Below are positions 8,836 through 18,048 of a DNA stretch of 64,000 bases, one piece after another. Position 1 is the stretch's first letter; every line of letters starts with the position of its first letter. The position numbers and the translations under genes were made by a program. Where the stretch lies: assembly GCA_036263155.1 (NCBI GenBank), contig DATAHN010000110.1, positions 1 through 64,000 of the forward strand, in the 5' to 3' direction. The stretch comes from DASUBN01 sp036263155. Lineage in GTDB: Bacteria > Pseudomonadota > Gammaproteobacteria > Natronospirales > REEB76. The notes under the pieces are model-generated. The model did not search any database, was not told where the DNA came from, and saw only the letters and a list, made by a program, of their open reading frames with translations.

Positions 8836-8857
8836 GAGGCCCGCGCGAGCGGGCCTC
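8836..8857. terminator. Terminator between RND operon and minus-strand genes
   Basis: GAGGCCCGC / GCGGGCCTC form a perfect 9-bp stem with a GCGA (GNRA-type) loop, followed by TTCATAT on the plus strand. It separates the RND operon from the convergent gene at 8882. Confidence 0.8.
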
Positions 8858-8881
8858 TTCATATCGGTGCGACGGCGGGCT

Positions 8882-9994
8882 TCAGTCCACGTGGCCGCTG
8901 CCGAAGCCGATGTCGTTCCCGGCGGGCGCCTGCTCCTCGGCCTTGCCAGGGGTCTTGAGCACCAGCGTCTCCAGGTCCCAGTAGTTCAGGCGCAGCACGT
9001 TCACCGGGAGGGTCTTGGTGAGGGAATCGTCCAGGGTGGCGGCGTTCTGCGCGAACGGCAGCATGTAGTCCAGGGAGGATACCTCCGGCACGCTGTCCTG
9101 GTCCGAGGCGTAGGTGAGCTTCTGCCTGAGGTACTCAGCCCGGTGCTTGAGCTTCTCGGGCCTCTGGGTGTCGGTCCTGAGCTTCTGCACCACCTCCCAG
9201 ATCTGGGCGCCGATCTTCAGGCACTCGTTGGCCCCGCCGAAGTGCACGTCCATCACCGGCTTGGTGCCGGCGCTGCGCGCCATGGCGGCGATCTCGTGCT
9301 CGGTGAAGTGCAGGTACAGGTACTGGGCCATGGCGATGAGCGCCACGTTGATGGCGCGGCGCGCCGGCACTCCGATGCCCAGGTAGTTGGGCACCGCCGC
9401 CTTCTTGATCTTGTCCAGCTTGGCGACGAGTTCCATGCGGCGCTTGTCGATGGGCGCGAGCTTGGCATAGGCCGTCTCGACATCCTCCATCAGCCGCTCA
9501 CGCTTCTTCTTGTGCCAGAAGCGCTTGAGCTCGGTGATCTGCTGCTCCATCTGTGCGATGCCGGCGGCGATGGCCTGGCGGTCGCGGTCCAGGATCTCGA
9601 TCAGGCGCTGGGTGTCCTTGACCTGGGCGGCGCGCTGCTGCTCGTAGGCCTCCATGTAGCGCTTGCGCTCCACCTGGTCCTGGCGCCCTGACAGCTCCTC
9701 AGCCAGGTTGCGTATCTGGTTGCGGCACAGGTCCCACACCGCGCGCATGCGGTAGTAGAGGATGGCGTTCTGCCCCTTCTCCGGGTCCATGAGCATCTTC
9801 TCGAGGACGGCGAGCTGGCGGGTGGCCTCCTCGGCGCGCTTGCCCAGGTCCACAACGTCGGTGCGCAGCACCGCGCGCTCCGCCTCCGCCTCGTCGAGCT
9901 TGCGCTTGAGGGTGTTGCGTTCCTGGAAGATCTGCACCAGGGAATGGTCGGCATGGCCGGGGGCCGGTGCCGGTTCGTTATCTCGCTTGGCCAC
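8882..9994 (-). CDS. Cytosolic coiled-coil protein of unknown function
   Basis: The product has about 370 residues. The GTG at 9994 is chosen because the open frame further upstream runs into the DUF1249 gene and has no other good start; the exact start is uncertain. There is no signal peptide or membrane segment. Residues about 18-75 and 95-205 are rich in charged heptads (RNTLKRKLDEAEAE; KRFWHKKKRERLMEDVE) and should form long coiled coils. The C-terminal third is globular, with AARRAINVALIA-like and QYLYLHFTEHEIAAMA helices. I recognise no family. It sits 95 bp downstream of DUF1249 on the same strand, so the two may be cotranscribed. A scaffold or regulatory role is possible but unsupported. 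Confidence 0.75.
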   Translation of the reverse strand: MAKRDNEPAPAPGHADHSLVQIFQERNTLKRKLDEAEAERAVLRTDVVDLGKRAEEATRQLAVLEKMLMDPEKGQNAILYYRMRAVWDLCRNQIRNLAEELSGRQDQVERKRYMEAYEQQRAAQVKDTQRLIEILDRDRQAIAAGIAQMEQQITELKRFWHKKKRERLMEDVETAYAKLAPIDKRRMELVAKLDKIKKAAVPNYLGIGVPARRAINVALIAMAQYLYLHFTEHEIAAMARSAGTKPVMDVHFGGANECLKIGAQIWEVVQKLRTDTQRPEKLKHRAEYLRQKLTYASDQDSVPEVSSLDYMLPFAQNAATLDDSLTKTLPVNVLRLNYWDLETLVLKTPGKAEEQAPAGNDIGFGSGHVD

Positions 9995-10089
9995 GGTCTT
10001 GGGTCGCTCCGGATGGGCGTGCGTCAGGGCAGGATAATCTTGCCATAACGGCGCATACCCGTGCGGGTTTACCGCCGGGATGGCGGCGG

Positions 10090-10566
10090 TCAGCGGGCGA
10101 TGATGGGATGGAGGGTGTGGGGGAAGCGGTGGCGGTTGTCGAGGCAGAACTCCAGCCACTTGTGCAGCAGGATGTTCAGGGTCCAGCGATGCTCCAGCTC
10201 GGAGCGCGCCGGACGCCACAGGCCCTGCAGGGCGGCGTGGCGCGGGTTGCCGGCGCAGCTCACCGCCTCGGCCAAGCGGGCGTCGTGGTACACGCGTACC
10301 GCCAGGTCCGGGTCTGCCACGCTGCCGGCGGTGCCGTCGAACCAGTATGTCAACTGCATGACGGTGGTGTAACGCGAGCGCTCCTGCACGCTGAGGTACA
10401 GGCTGAGGTCGGTGGCGCTCGAGGACACGGCGTGCTCAGGCACACGCCTCAAGTTCCCGAGCAGCTGCTTCATGCGCACGTGGTTGGTCTCGTACAGGGT
10501 CATGAGCCCCGCGAAACTGCGGGGCCGCACCAGGCGCACATGTTGTTCGATGGTTTCGACGAACAT
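10090..10566 (-). CDS. yqiB: DUF1249 (YqiB-like) family protein
   Basis: The 158-residue product matches the YqiB/DUF1249 family: a helical N terminus (MTLYETNHVRMKQLLG), a central strand pair with ERSRYTTVMQLTYWFDG, the DLAVRVYHDARLAE motif (E. coli MTVRLYHDAMVAE) and a C-terminal NILLHKWLEFCLDNRH helix (E. coli NQFLADWLRYCLAHG). It is slightly longer than E. coli YqiB (140). The family is cytosolic and of unknown function. In enterics it lies between nudF and cpdA; here it is separated from those genes and precedes a coiled-coil protein. An A/T-rich segment before the start (CTATGATATAG on the minus strand) may be the -10 region. Confidence 0.8.
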   Translation of the reverse strand: MFVETIEQHVRLVRPRSFAGLMTLYETNHVRMKQLLGNLRRVPEHAVSSSATDLSLYLSVQERSRYTTVMQLTYWFDGTAGSVADPDLAVRVYHDARLAEAVSCAGNPRHAALQGLWRPARSELEHRWTLNILLHKWLEFCLDNRHRFPHTLHPIIAR

Positions 10567-10626
10567 GCTTCGACTATATCATAGGGGTCAAGCGCCCTAA
10601 GCTTGGCAAACCGGCGCGCAGGGTGC

Positions 10627-12267
10627 ATGATGTCTTTTCCCGCGATCCCCACCTCCCCCTTCGACGACCAGCGCCCCGGCACCGCCGGCCTGCGCAAGCC
10701 CGTGGCGCGCTTCCGCGAGCCGCGCTACCTCGAGAACTTCATCCAGTCGGTGTTCGACTGCGTGCCCACGCTCAAGGGCGGCGCCCTGGTGGTCGGCGGC
10801 GACGGCCGCTACTGGAACCGCGAAGCAATCAACGTGGTGCTGCGCATGGCGGCGGCGAACGGCGTGACGCGCTGCGTGGTGGGGCGCCGGGGCCTCCTCT
10901 CCACGCCCGCCGCTTCGCTGCTCATCCCTGAAGTGAAGGCTGCCGGCGGGTTCATCCTGACAGCCAGCCACAACCCCGGCGGACCGCAGGGCGACTTCGG
11001 CATCAAGTTCAACCTGGACAACGGCGGCCAGGCCTCCGAGGCGCTGACCGAGGCGGTCTATGCCCGCACCCGCGCCATCGAGCGGTACTTCATCGTGCCG
11101 GAGGAGTGCCGCGTGGACCTCGAGCGCTTGGGGAAGCAGGCCTTCGCCGGCATGGATGTGGAGGTGGTGGATCCGGTGGCCCACTACGCCGCGGTGATGC
11201 AACGCTGTTTCGACTTCGGGCGCATGCGCGCCTTGCTGAAGGACGGCCGCTTTAGCATGCGCTTCGATGCGCTGAGCGCCGTCACCGGTCCTTATGCCGT
11301 GGAGATCCTGGAACGCCAGCTCGGCGCACCGGCGGGCACGGTGCTGCACGGCGAGCCGCTCATGGACTTCGGCGGCGGCCATCCCGACCCCAACCCCCAT
11401 GACGCGCGCGCCTTCGTGCGGATGTTCGAAGGCGCCGCCTCGCCGGACTTCGGCGCGGCTTCCGACGGCGACGGGGACCGCAACATGATCCTGGGTCCCG
11501 GGGTGGTGGTGTCGCCGGGTGACAGCCTGGCTCTGCTCGCGGCGAACGCGCATCTGGTGCCGGGTTACCGCGACGGACTCGCGGGCCTGGCCCGCTCCAT
11601 GCCCACGAGCCGCGCCGCGGACCGGGTGGCGGCGAAGCTCGGCATCCCCTGCTACGAGACGCCTACGGGCTGGCGTTTCTTCTGCAACCTGCTGGATGCG
11701 GGCAAGGTCACGCTCTGCGGCGAGGAGAGCTTCGGCACCAGCAGCAACCACGCCCGCGAGAAGGACGGCCTGTGGGCGGTGCTGTTCTGGCTGGATGTGC
11801 TGGCGGCGCGGCGCGAACCGCTGCCGGCGATCCTCAAGGCCCACTGGGCCGAGCACGGCCGCGACTTCTTCATACGCGAGGACTACGACATCCCGGACGC
11901 GGCCCAGGCCGCGCAGGTGATGAAAGAACTGGAGGCGGTGTTGCCCAAGCTGACCGGCGCTTCCGTGGAGGGCCTGCGGCTCGCCTCGGCTCTCAGCTTC
12001 AACTACACGGATCCGGTGGACGGCAGCGTGAGCCGCAACCAGGGCATCCAGGTGCACACCCAGGACGGCGCGCGCATGGTGTTCCGTCTCTCGGGCACCG
12101 GCACCCGTGGCGCGACGCTGCGCGTGTACCTGGAGAAGCACGAGCCGGATGCCGCCAAGCAAGGTGCGGCCGCGAAGGCCGCCCTCGCCTCCCTCTCCGC
12201 GGCGGCGCGCAAGCTCACGCGGCTGGAAGAACTCACGGGGCTCAGGGAGCCCAGCCAGACGACCTAG
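10627..12267 (+). CDS. pgm: Phosphoglucomutase (alpha-D-glucose phosphate-specific)
   Basis: The enzyme interconverts glucose 1-phosphate and glucose 6-phosphate for polysaccharide and glycolytic metabolism. The 546-residue product has the active-site serine loop TASHNPGG, the metal-binding loop SDGDGDRNM, the sugar-binding GEESFG and the phosphate-binding SGTGTRGATLR. This belongs to the eukaryotic-like alpha-PGM class rather than the bifunctional PMM/PGM (AlgC) class. Two in-frame ATGs (10627 and 10630) follow an AGGG ribosome site; spacing favours the second, and an upstream TTG at 10603 is less likely. The gene converges with ppsR and shares its last four bases (CTAG), so each stop codon is read from opposite strands of the same site. 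Confidence 0.92.
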   Translation: MMSFPAIPTSPFDDQRPGTAGLRKPVARFREPRYLENFIQSVFDCVPTLKGGALVVGGDGRYWNREAINVVLRMAAANGVTRCVVGRRGLLSTPAASLLIPEVKAAGGFILTASHNPGGPQGDFGIKFNLDNGGQASEALTEAVYARTRAIERYFIVPEECRVDLERLGKQAFAGMDVEVVDPVAHYAAVMQRCFDFGRMRALLKDGRFSMRFDALSAVTGPYAVEILERQLGAPAGTVLHGEPLMDFGGGHPDPNPHDARAFVRMFEGAASPDFGAASDGDGDRNMILGPGVVVSPGDSLALLAANAHLVPGYRDGLAGLARSMPTSRAADRVAAKLGIPCYETPTGWRFFCNLLDAGKVTLCGEESFGTSSNHAREKDGLWAVLFWLDVLAARREPLPAILKAHWAEHGRDFFIREDYDIPDAAQAAQVMKELEAVLPKLTGASVEGLRLASALSFNYTDPVDGSVSRNQGIQVHTQDGARMVFRLSGTGTRGATLRVYLEKHEPDAAKQGAAAKAALASLSAAARKLTRLEELTGLREPSQTT

Positions 12268-13085
12268 TAGCGGCGCTTTAAACCAGACTGATGGAGAATG
12301 GTCGTCGCTATCTCTTCAATCGAAGGGTGAGTCGTATTGATGAAGGGGATACCCGCATTCCGGAACAGGTTCTCCGCCTTCTGCACCTCGTAGCTCACCT
12401 GGTCCTGGGAGGCGTAGCGGCTGTCGGGCCGGCGCTCCTGGCGGATCTGCTGCAGGCGCTGGGGCTCGATGGTGAGGCCGTAGAGCTTGGTCCGGTGCGG
12501 CATCAGCGCTTCCGGCAGGCGGCCCCGGTCCATGTCTTCCTCCGTGAGCGGATAGTTCGCCGCCGAGATGCCGTACTGCAGTGCCAGGTAGAGACAGGTC
12601 GGCGTCTTGCCTGAGCGGGACACGCCCACCAGTACCACGTCCGCCTCCGGATAGTGCCGCGTGGTGACGCCATCGTCGTTGGCGAGGGCGAAGTTCACCG
12701 CCTCGATACGGGTGAGGTAGGCGGCGTCGTCGGCGTTGGCGTGGGCCTTGCCGGCGGCGTGGGACGACTTCACGCCGAACTCCCGCTCCAGCGGGCCGAT
12801 GAAGGCGTCGAAGAAGTCCAGGCACAGGGCCTCGCTGGCGTGGAATTGGGCCCGGAGGTCGTCCTGCACCAAGGTGCTGAACACCACGGGCCGCGCTCCG
12901 TCCTCCCGGGCGGTGGCGTTGATGCGCGCCACGGCGGCGGCGGCCTTCTCGGCGCTGTCTATGAACGGCAGGGTGATCTGGGTCACCCCGGCGCCCTCGA
13001 ACTGGCTCATGAGGCTGCGGCCCAGGGCCTCGGCGGTGATGCCGGTGCGGTCCGAGACGAAGAACACGGTGCGCCGGTTCTGCAT
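12264..13085 (-). CDS. ppsR: PEP synthase regulatory kinase/phosphorylase
   Basis: The 273-residue cytosolic protein is of the DUF299 family. It switches PEP synthase off by ADP-dependent phosphorylation of a Thr near the catalytic His and on again by Pi-dependent dephosphorylation. The N terminus MQNRRTVFFVSDRTGITAE is the family signature, and the P-loop GVSRSGKT is intact. The C-terminal part with SYEVQKAENLFRNAGIPF and NTTHPSIEEIA is also typical. It is divergent from ppsA across a 98-bp gap, the usual arrangement, which strongly supports function. It overlaps the end of pgm by four bases. Confidence 0.95.
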   Translation of the reverse strand: MQNRRTVFFVSDRTGITAEALGRSLMSQFEGAGVTQITLPFIDSAEKAAAAVARINATAREDGARPVVFSTLVQDDLRAQFHASEALCLDFFDAFIGPLEREFGVKSSHAAGKAHANADDAAYLTRIEAVNFALANDDGVTTRHYPEADVVLVGVSRSGKTPTCLYLALQYGISAANYPLTEEDMDRGRLPEALMPHRTKLYGLTIEPQRLQQIRQERRPDSRYASQDQVSYEVQKAENLFRNAGIPFINTTHPSIEEIATTILHQSGLKRRY

Positions 13086-13129
13086 GGACTTGAGTCTCCC
13101 TTCTGATGGTCCGCCCGGCCCGGGCCAAC

Positions 13130-13157
13130 TTGGGGCCGGCGCCGCTGCCGGTATAAT
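13130..13157 (+). promoter_or_regulatory. Predicted ppsA promoter
   Basis: TTGGGG (13130-13135) and a consensus TATAAT (13152-13157) are 16 bp apart, placing the start of transcription about 20 bp before the ppsA GTG. The short leader holds a GGGGA ribosome site. Confidence 0.6.
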
Positions 13158-13183
13158 AATGGAATCTCACCCTGGGGAAGACC

Positions 13184-15544
13184 GTGGACCCTCGCTACGT
13201 CATCAGCTTCGAAAAACTCGGCATGGGCGACGTGGACAAGGTGGGCGGCAAGAACGCCTCCCTGGGGGAGATGATCAGCCATCTCTCCAAGCTCGGGGTC
13301 TCGGTGCCCGGTGGTTTCGCCACCTCCGCGGACGCCTACCGCGAGTTCCTGGCCCACGAGGGCCTGGCCGAGCGGGTGAACCGCGAGCTCGCCAAGCTGG
13401 ACGTGGACGACGTGGTGGCGCTGGCCGAGACCGGCGCGCGCATCCGCCAGTGGCTGAGCGAGACGCCCTTCCCGCCCGCCCTGGAGAAGTCCATCCGCGA
13501 GGGCTACGCAGCGCTCGCCGGCGGCAAGGACGTGTCGGTGGCGGTGCGCTCCTCCGCCACCGCCGAGGACCTGCCGGACGCCTCCTTCGCGGGCCAGCAG
13601 GAGACCTTCCTCAACGTGCGCGGCGCGGACGAGGTCATCAAGTCCGTCAAGCTGGTGTTCGCCTCCCTGTTCAACGACCGCGCGATCTCCTACCGCGTGC
13701 ACCACGGCTTCGAGCACGCCGAGGTGGCGCTCTCCGCCGGCATCCAGCGCATGGCGCGCAGCGACCTCGGCGCGAGCGGCGTGATGTTCACCCTCGACAC
13801 CGAGTCCGGCTTCGCCGATGCGGTGTTCATCACTGCCTCCTACGGCCTGGGCGAGACCGTGGTGCAGGGCGCGGTGAACCCGGACGAGTTCTACGTGTAC
13901 AAGCCGGCGCTGGCCAAGGGCAAGTCGCCGATCGTGCGCCGCAACCTCGGCAGCAAGGCCATCATGATGGTCTACGGCGAGGGTGGCGGCAAAGCCGTCA
14001 AGACCATCGACGTGCACGCCGAGGCGCGCGCCCGCTTCTGCATCAGCGACGCGGATGTGCTGGAGCTCGCCAAGCAGGCGATGGTGATCGAGCAGCACTA
14101 CAAGCGCCCCATGGACATCGAGTGGGCCAAGGATGGACACGACGGGAAGATCTACATCCTGCAGGCGCGCCCGGAGACGGTGAAGAGCCGCCGCAACCAG
14201 AACATCGAGCGCTACGAGCTGAAGATGAAGGGCCCGGTGCTGGCGGAGGGCCGCAGCATCGGCCAGAAGATCGGCGCCGGCACCGCTAAGGTGGTCGCGG
14301 ACCTGCACGAGATGAGCCGCATCCAGCCCGGCGACGTGCTGGTGACGGACATGACCGATCCCGACTGGGAGCCGGTGATGAAGCGCGCCTCCGCCATCGT
14401 CACGAACCGCGGCGGACGCACCTGCCATGCCGCCATCATCGCCCGCGAGCTCGGCATCCCCGCGGTGGTGGGCTGCGGCGACGCCACGAAGAAGATCAAG
14501 GACGGCCAGTCCGTCACCGTGTCCTGTGCCGAGGGCGATACGGGCTTCATCTACGAGGGCAAACTGCAGTTCGAGCGCCGCGAGATCAGCCTGGCCAAGA
14601 TGCCGGAAGCGCCGCTCAAGATCATGATGAACGTGGGCACGCCGGAGCGCGCCTTCGACTTCGCCGGCCTGCCCCACAAGGGCGTGGGCCTGGCACGCCT
14701 CGAGTTCATCATCAACCGCATGATCGGCGTGCACCCCAAGGCGCTCATCAACTTCGACAAGCAGCCGGCGGACGTGAAGCGCGAGATCAGCTCGCGCATG
14801 GCCGGCTACAAGGACCCGGTGAGCTTCTACGTGGAGCGCTTGGCGGAGGGCATCGCCACCATCGCCGCGGCCTTCGCGCCGGAGCCGGTGATCGTGCGCA
14901 CCTCGGACTTCAAGTCCAACGAGTACGCGAACCTGGTGGGCGGCCGCCAGTACGAACCTCACGAGGAGAACCCCATGCTGGGGTTCCGCGGCGCCTCCCG
15001 CTACATCGACCCGAGCTTCCGGGACTGCTTCGAGCTGGAATGCCGCGCCCTCAAGAAGGTGCGCGAGGAGATGGGCCTCGCCAACGTGCAGGTAATGATC
15101 CCCTTCGTGCGCACCGTGGATGAGGCACGCAAGGTGGTGGAGATCCTCGCCGCCAACGGCCTGAAGCGCGGCCAGGAGGGTCTCAAGGTCATCATGATGT
15201 GCGAGCTGCCCTCCAACGCGCTGCTCGCCGATGAGTTCCTGGAGCACTTCGACGGCTTCTCCATCGGCTCCAACGACCTGACCCAGCTCACGCTGGGACT
15301 GGACCGGGACTCGGGCGTGATCGCCCATCTGTTTGATGAACGTAATGACGCCGTGAAGAAGCTCCTCTCGATGGCCATCCAGGCCTGCCGCAAGCAGGGC
15401 AAGTACATCGGCATCTGCGGCCAGGGTCCCTCGGACCATCCGGACCTCGCCCAGTGGCTGATGGAACAGGGCATCGAGAGCATATCCCTGAACCCCGACA
15501 CGGTGGTGGAGACCTGGCTGCTCCTGGCGGGCAAGAAGGGATGA
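13184..15544 (+). CDS. ppsA: Phosphoenolpyruvate synthase
   Basis: The enzyme converts pyruvate, ATP and water to PEP, AMP and phosphate for gluconeogenesis. The 786-residue product has the N-terminal nucleotide-binding domain (KVGGKNASLGEM; RSSATAEDLPDASFAGQQET), the phosphohistidine domain with catalytic His in GGRTCHAAIIARELG, and the C-terminal PEP/pyruvate barrel ending in GICGQGPSDHP and SISLNPDTV. The Thr before the catalytic Cys-His pair is the expected PpsR target. The start is GTG, with GGGGA upstream. Length fits the E. coli enzyme (792). Its stop overlaps the ATG of a 2OG-Fe(II) oxygenase-like gene, so that gene and the following aldehyde dehydrogenase probably share its transcript. 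Confidence 0.96.
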   Translation: MDPRYVISFEKLGMGDVDKVGGKNASLGEMISHLSKLGVSVPGGFATSADAYREFLAHEGLAERVNRELAKLDVDDVVALAETGARIRQWLSETPFPPALEKSIREGYAALAGGKDVSVAVRSSATAEDLPDASFAGQQETFLNVRGADEVIKSVKLVFASLFNDRAISYRVHHGFEHAEVALSAGIQRMARSDLGASGVMFTLDTESGFADAVFITASYGLGETVVQGAVNPDEFYVYKPALAKGKSPIVRRNLGSKAIMMVYGEGGGKAVKTIDVHAEARARFCISDADVLELAKQAMVIEQHYKRPMDIEWAKDGHDGKIYILQARPETVKSRRNQNIERYELKMKGPVLAEGRSIGQKIGAGTAKVVADLHEMSRIQPGDVLVTDMTDPDWEPVMKRASAIVTNRGGRTCHAAIIARELGIPAVVGCGDATKKIKDGQSVTVSCAEGDTGFIYEGKLQFERREISLAKMPEAPLKIMMNVGTPERAFDFAGLPHKGVGLARLEFIINRMIGVHPKALINFDKQPADVKREISSRMAGYKDPVSFYVERLAEGIATIAAAFAPEPVIVRTSDFKSNEYANLVGGRQYEPHEENPMLGFRGASRYIDPSFRDCFELECRALKKVREEMGLANVQVMIPFVRTVDEARKVVEILAANGLKRGQEGLKVIMMCELPSNALLADEFLEHFDGFSIGSNDLTQLTLGLDRDSGVIAHLFDERNDAVKKLLSMAIQACRKQGKYIGICGQGPSDHPDLAQWLMEQGIESISLNPDTVVETWLLLAGKKG

Positions 15545-16191
15545 GCATCGGCGCCCAGAACCAGTTCGAGGAACACTTCCCGCTCACGGTGCTCCTGAGC
15601 CACCACACGGGCGTGGAGAAGATGAACGCGGCGGTGGCCGCGCTGCTCCACGGGCTGCGCGGACAGTACCTCAAGGACCGTGCCGAGAACGAGGCGCTGT
15701 CCGGGACCATCACCACCTACGGCGGCTACCAGACTTCCAAGAAGATGATGTTCCTGAACCGTCCGGAGCCGGAGGTGCAGGCACTGCGCGACCAGGTGGT
15801 GCAGCCTGGGGTCAAGGCCTACCTCGAGCGTGTCTACGGCGAGCAAGGCAAGTCCATCCCCACCCGTCTCGTATCCTGGGCCAACATCCTGTGCGAGGGC
15901 GACTGGCAGGCGCCCCACATGCACCCCAGCACCGGCAACCTCATCAGCGGCGTGTACTACGCGGCGGTACCGGAGAAGCCCGAGCCCGAAGGCTGCATCG
16001 AGTTCCTGAACCCGCACCCGGTGGCGCACCACCACGGCGTGAGCCTGACCCGGCGCATCATGCCCAAGGCGGGCGACCTGATCCTGTTCCCGCCCTACTA
16101 CATCCACTACGTCTACCCGTTCCGCGGCGAGGGCGAACGCTGCATCGTCGCCTTCGACGTGATCGTCCAGAACACGCAATTCGTGTTCTAG
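15541..16191 (+). CDS. Putative 2-oxoglutarate/Fe(II) oxygenase
   Basis: The product has 216 residues, with a start codon overlapping the ppsA stop (ATGA). The core has WANILCEGDWQAPHMHPST, ISGVYYAAVPE, and near the C terminus KAGDLILFPPYYIHYVYPF followed by GERCIVAFDVIVQNTQF. This follows the pattern of the TIGR02466-type putative 2OG-Fe(II) oxygenases, a double-stranded beta-helix fold. The proximal facial-triad motif would be HMH rather than HxD, the distal His is in YYIHYVYP, and an Arg follows in GERC for 2-oxoglutarate. Substrate is unknown. Tight coupling to ppsA and to an aldehyde dehydrogenase 3 bp downstream suggests a common pathway. A non-enzymatic role is possible given the unusual triad. 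Confidence 0.75.
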   Translation: MSIGAQNQFEEHFPLTVLLSHHTGVEKMNAAVAALLHGLRGQYLKDRAENEALSGTITTYGGYQTSKKMMFLNRPEPEVQALRDQVVQPGVKAYLERVYGEQGKSIPTRLVSWANILCEGDWQAPHMHPSTGNLISGVYYAAVPEKPEPEGCIEFLNPHPVAHHHGVSLTRRIMPKAGDLILFPPYYIHYVYPFRGEGERCIVAFDVIVQNTQFVF

Positions 16192-16194
16192 CGC

Positions 16195-18036
16195 ATGAGC
16201 GCCCGATCCGAAGCCGGCCACACCGTCGTCCATAACCCGGCGACGGGAGAGGTGGTGGGCCGCTTCCCGGAACTCTCCGCCGAAGGGGTGCGCGAGGCGA
16301 TACGCCGCGCCCGCGCCGCCCAACCCGCCTGGGCCGCCCTGCCGTTCGAGCGGCGCCGCCGTCATATCCTCGCCGCTCAGCAGGCATTGCTGCGCAACAT
16401 GGACTACGTGGCGCTCGTCATCAGCCGCTGCGTGGGCAAGCCGGATGTGGATGCGCTCGCCACCGAGGTCATGCCGACGCTCATGGGCAGCCGCTGGTAT
16501 GCCCGCCATGCGCGCGGGCACCTGAAGCCGCGGCGCTTGCCCGTGGGCTCGCCGCTGTTCTTCAACAAGCGCAGCACCGTGCACCGCCTGCCCTACGGCG
16601 TGGTGGGCATCATCTCGCCCTGGAACTACCCCTTCGGCATACCCATGCACGAGATCGTGCCGGCGCTGCTGGCTGGCAACACGGTGGTGTTCAAGACCTC
16701 GCCGGAGACGCTGCCGGTGGGCGATGAGATCGTGCAGCTGTTCCTCCATGCGGACCTACCGGAAGGCGTGTTCCAGCACGTCAATGTGGATGGGCCCCTG
16801 TGCGGGGATCTGTTCCTCGAACAGGACGGCGTGGACAAGCTGTTCTTCACGGGCTCGGTACGGGTCGGCAAGGAACTCATGGGCAAGGCGGCCAAGACCC
16901 TCAAGCCCCTCTCCCTGGAGCTCGGCGGCAAGGACGCCATGATCGTGTGCGCCGACGCGCCCCTGGAGCGCGCCGCGGGCGGCGCCGTGTGGGCCGGGCT
17001 CACGAATGCGGGCCAGTCCTGTGCGGGCGTGGAGCGCATCTACGTCCACCAGGACGTGTACGCGCCGTTCATGGCGCTGCTCAGGGAGAAGGTGGAGGCC
17101 CTGCGCGTTGGCCCGAACCAGGACGTCGGCGCCCTCTGCACCGAGCGCCAGGCGACGACGGTGCGTGAGCATTGCCGCGAGGCGCTCGCCGCCGGTGCCA
17201 CGGTGTTCGCCCAGGCAAAGCTGCCCTTGGGGCTGAACGATCAGTTCATTGCTCCCGTGGTCCTCACCGGCGTGGACCACACCATGAAGGTGATGCACGA
17301 GGAGACCTTCGGCCCGGTGCTGGGCGTGATGCCGGTCAAGGACGACGAGGAAGCCTTGCGGCTAGCGAACGACTCGCCCTACGGCCTGACGGGCTCCGTC
17401 TGGACCCGCGACCTCGGCAAGGGCGTGCGGCTGGCGCGGCGGCTGTCCGCCGGTGCCGTGACGGTCAACGATCACCTGATGTCCCACGGCCTCACGGAGA
17501 CGCCCTGGGGCGGCATGCGCAACTCCGGGCTGGGACGCGGCCATGGAGCTTTCGCGTTCGACGAGGTGACCCAGCCCCAGGTGATCGTGGAGGACTGGCT
17601 CACACTCGCCCGCCGCAACGTCTACTGGTATCCCTACAGCACCGCCGTCTACGACGGCCTCAAGGGCGCCATGCTCGCCCTGTACGGCGAGGGGTGGCGC
17701 GAGCGCCTCGCGGGGCTGGGGCGCTTCCTGCGCATCCTGCCGCGCATGTTCCGCGCCAAGGAACCCGCTCCTCCCCTCCCGCCCGAGTCACCGCCGGTCA
17801 AGGCGTTCGGTGAGATGGCCCAGGGCGAGCGGCTCGGCCAGCTGGAACGTTGGGGCGAAGAGGCCTACGATCGCATGTACGACTCCCGGCGTCCCAGCAC
17901 CGACTACAGCGAGGCCAAGGAGAACTTCTACATGGCGATCCAGCTCGCCCGTGAGCTGGGCCGCGAGGACGAGGTGCAGCGCCTGGAGGCGCGCCTCAAG
18001 CACATCAAGGACGTGTTTCGCTCTCAGTTCTCCTGA
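16195..18036 (+). CDS. NAD(P)-dependent aldehyde dehydrogenase with C-terminal extension
   Basis: The enzyme oxidises an aldehyde to a carboxylate. The 613-residue product has the ALDH landmarks: VGIISPWNYPF (cofactor/oxyanion Asn), FFTGSVRVGKELM (nucleotide binding), LELGGKDAMIV (general-base Glu) and NAGQSCAGVERIYV (catalytic Cys). EETFGPVLGVMPV and the closing GGMRNSGLGRGHG segment are also intact. The family usually has about 480-510 residues; here about 100 extra residues follow. The extension begins after WLTLARRNVYWYPYS, contains an amphipathic LAGLGRFLRILPRMF helix, then a Pro-rich linker and a charged helical tail, and may attach the enzyme to membranes. It lies 3 bp after the oxygenase gene, with no separate promoter seen. 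The substrate is unknown. Confidence 0.9.
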   Translation: MSARSEAGHTVVHNPATGEVVGRFPELSAEGVREAIRRARAAQPAWAALPFERRRRHILAAQQALLRNMDYVALVISRCVGKPDVDALATEVMPTLMGSRWYARHARGHLKPRRLPVGSPLFFNKRSTVHRLPYGVVGIISPWNYPFGIPMHEIVPALLAGNTVVFKTSPETLPVGDEIVQLFLHADLPEGVFQHVNVDGPLCGDLFLEQDGVDKLFFTGSVRVGKELMGKAAKTLKPLSLELGGKDAMIVCADAPLERAAGGAVWAGLTNAGQSCAGVERIYVHQDVYAPFMALLREKVEALRVGPNQDVGALCTERQATTVREHCREALAAGATVFAQAKLPLGLNDQFIAPVVLTGVDHTMKVMHEETFGPVLGVMPVKDDEEALRLANDSPYGLTGSVWTRDLGKGVRLARRLSAGAVTVNDHLMSHGLTETPWGGMRNSGLGRGHGAFAFDEVTQPQVIVEDWLTLARRNVYWYPYSTAVYDGLKGAMLALYGEGWRERLAGLGRFLRILPRMFRAKEPAPPLPPESPPVKAFGEMAQGERLGQLERWGEEAYDRMYDSRRPSTDYSEAKENFYMAIQLARELGREDEVQRLEARLKHIKDVFRSQFS

Positions 18037-18048
18037 AGGGAGGAAGCC

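Noticed and set aside
8882..10219. Full 445-codon version of the coiled-coil gene
   Set aside because: Its first part overlaps DUF1249 in another frame and reads as low-complexity Pro/His sequence; the GTG at 9994 is more plausible.
13007..15439. 810-codon minus-strand open frame opposite ppsA
   Set aside because: Antisense shadow of ppsA with the usual His/Arg/Leu bias and no domain.
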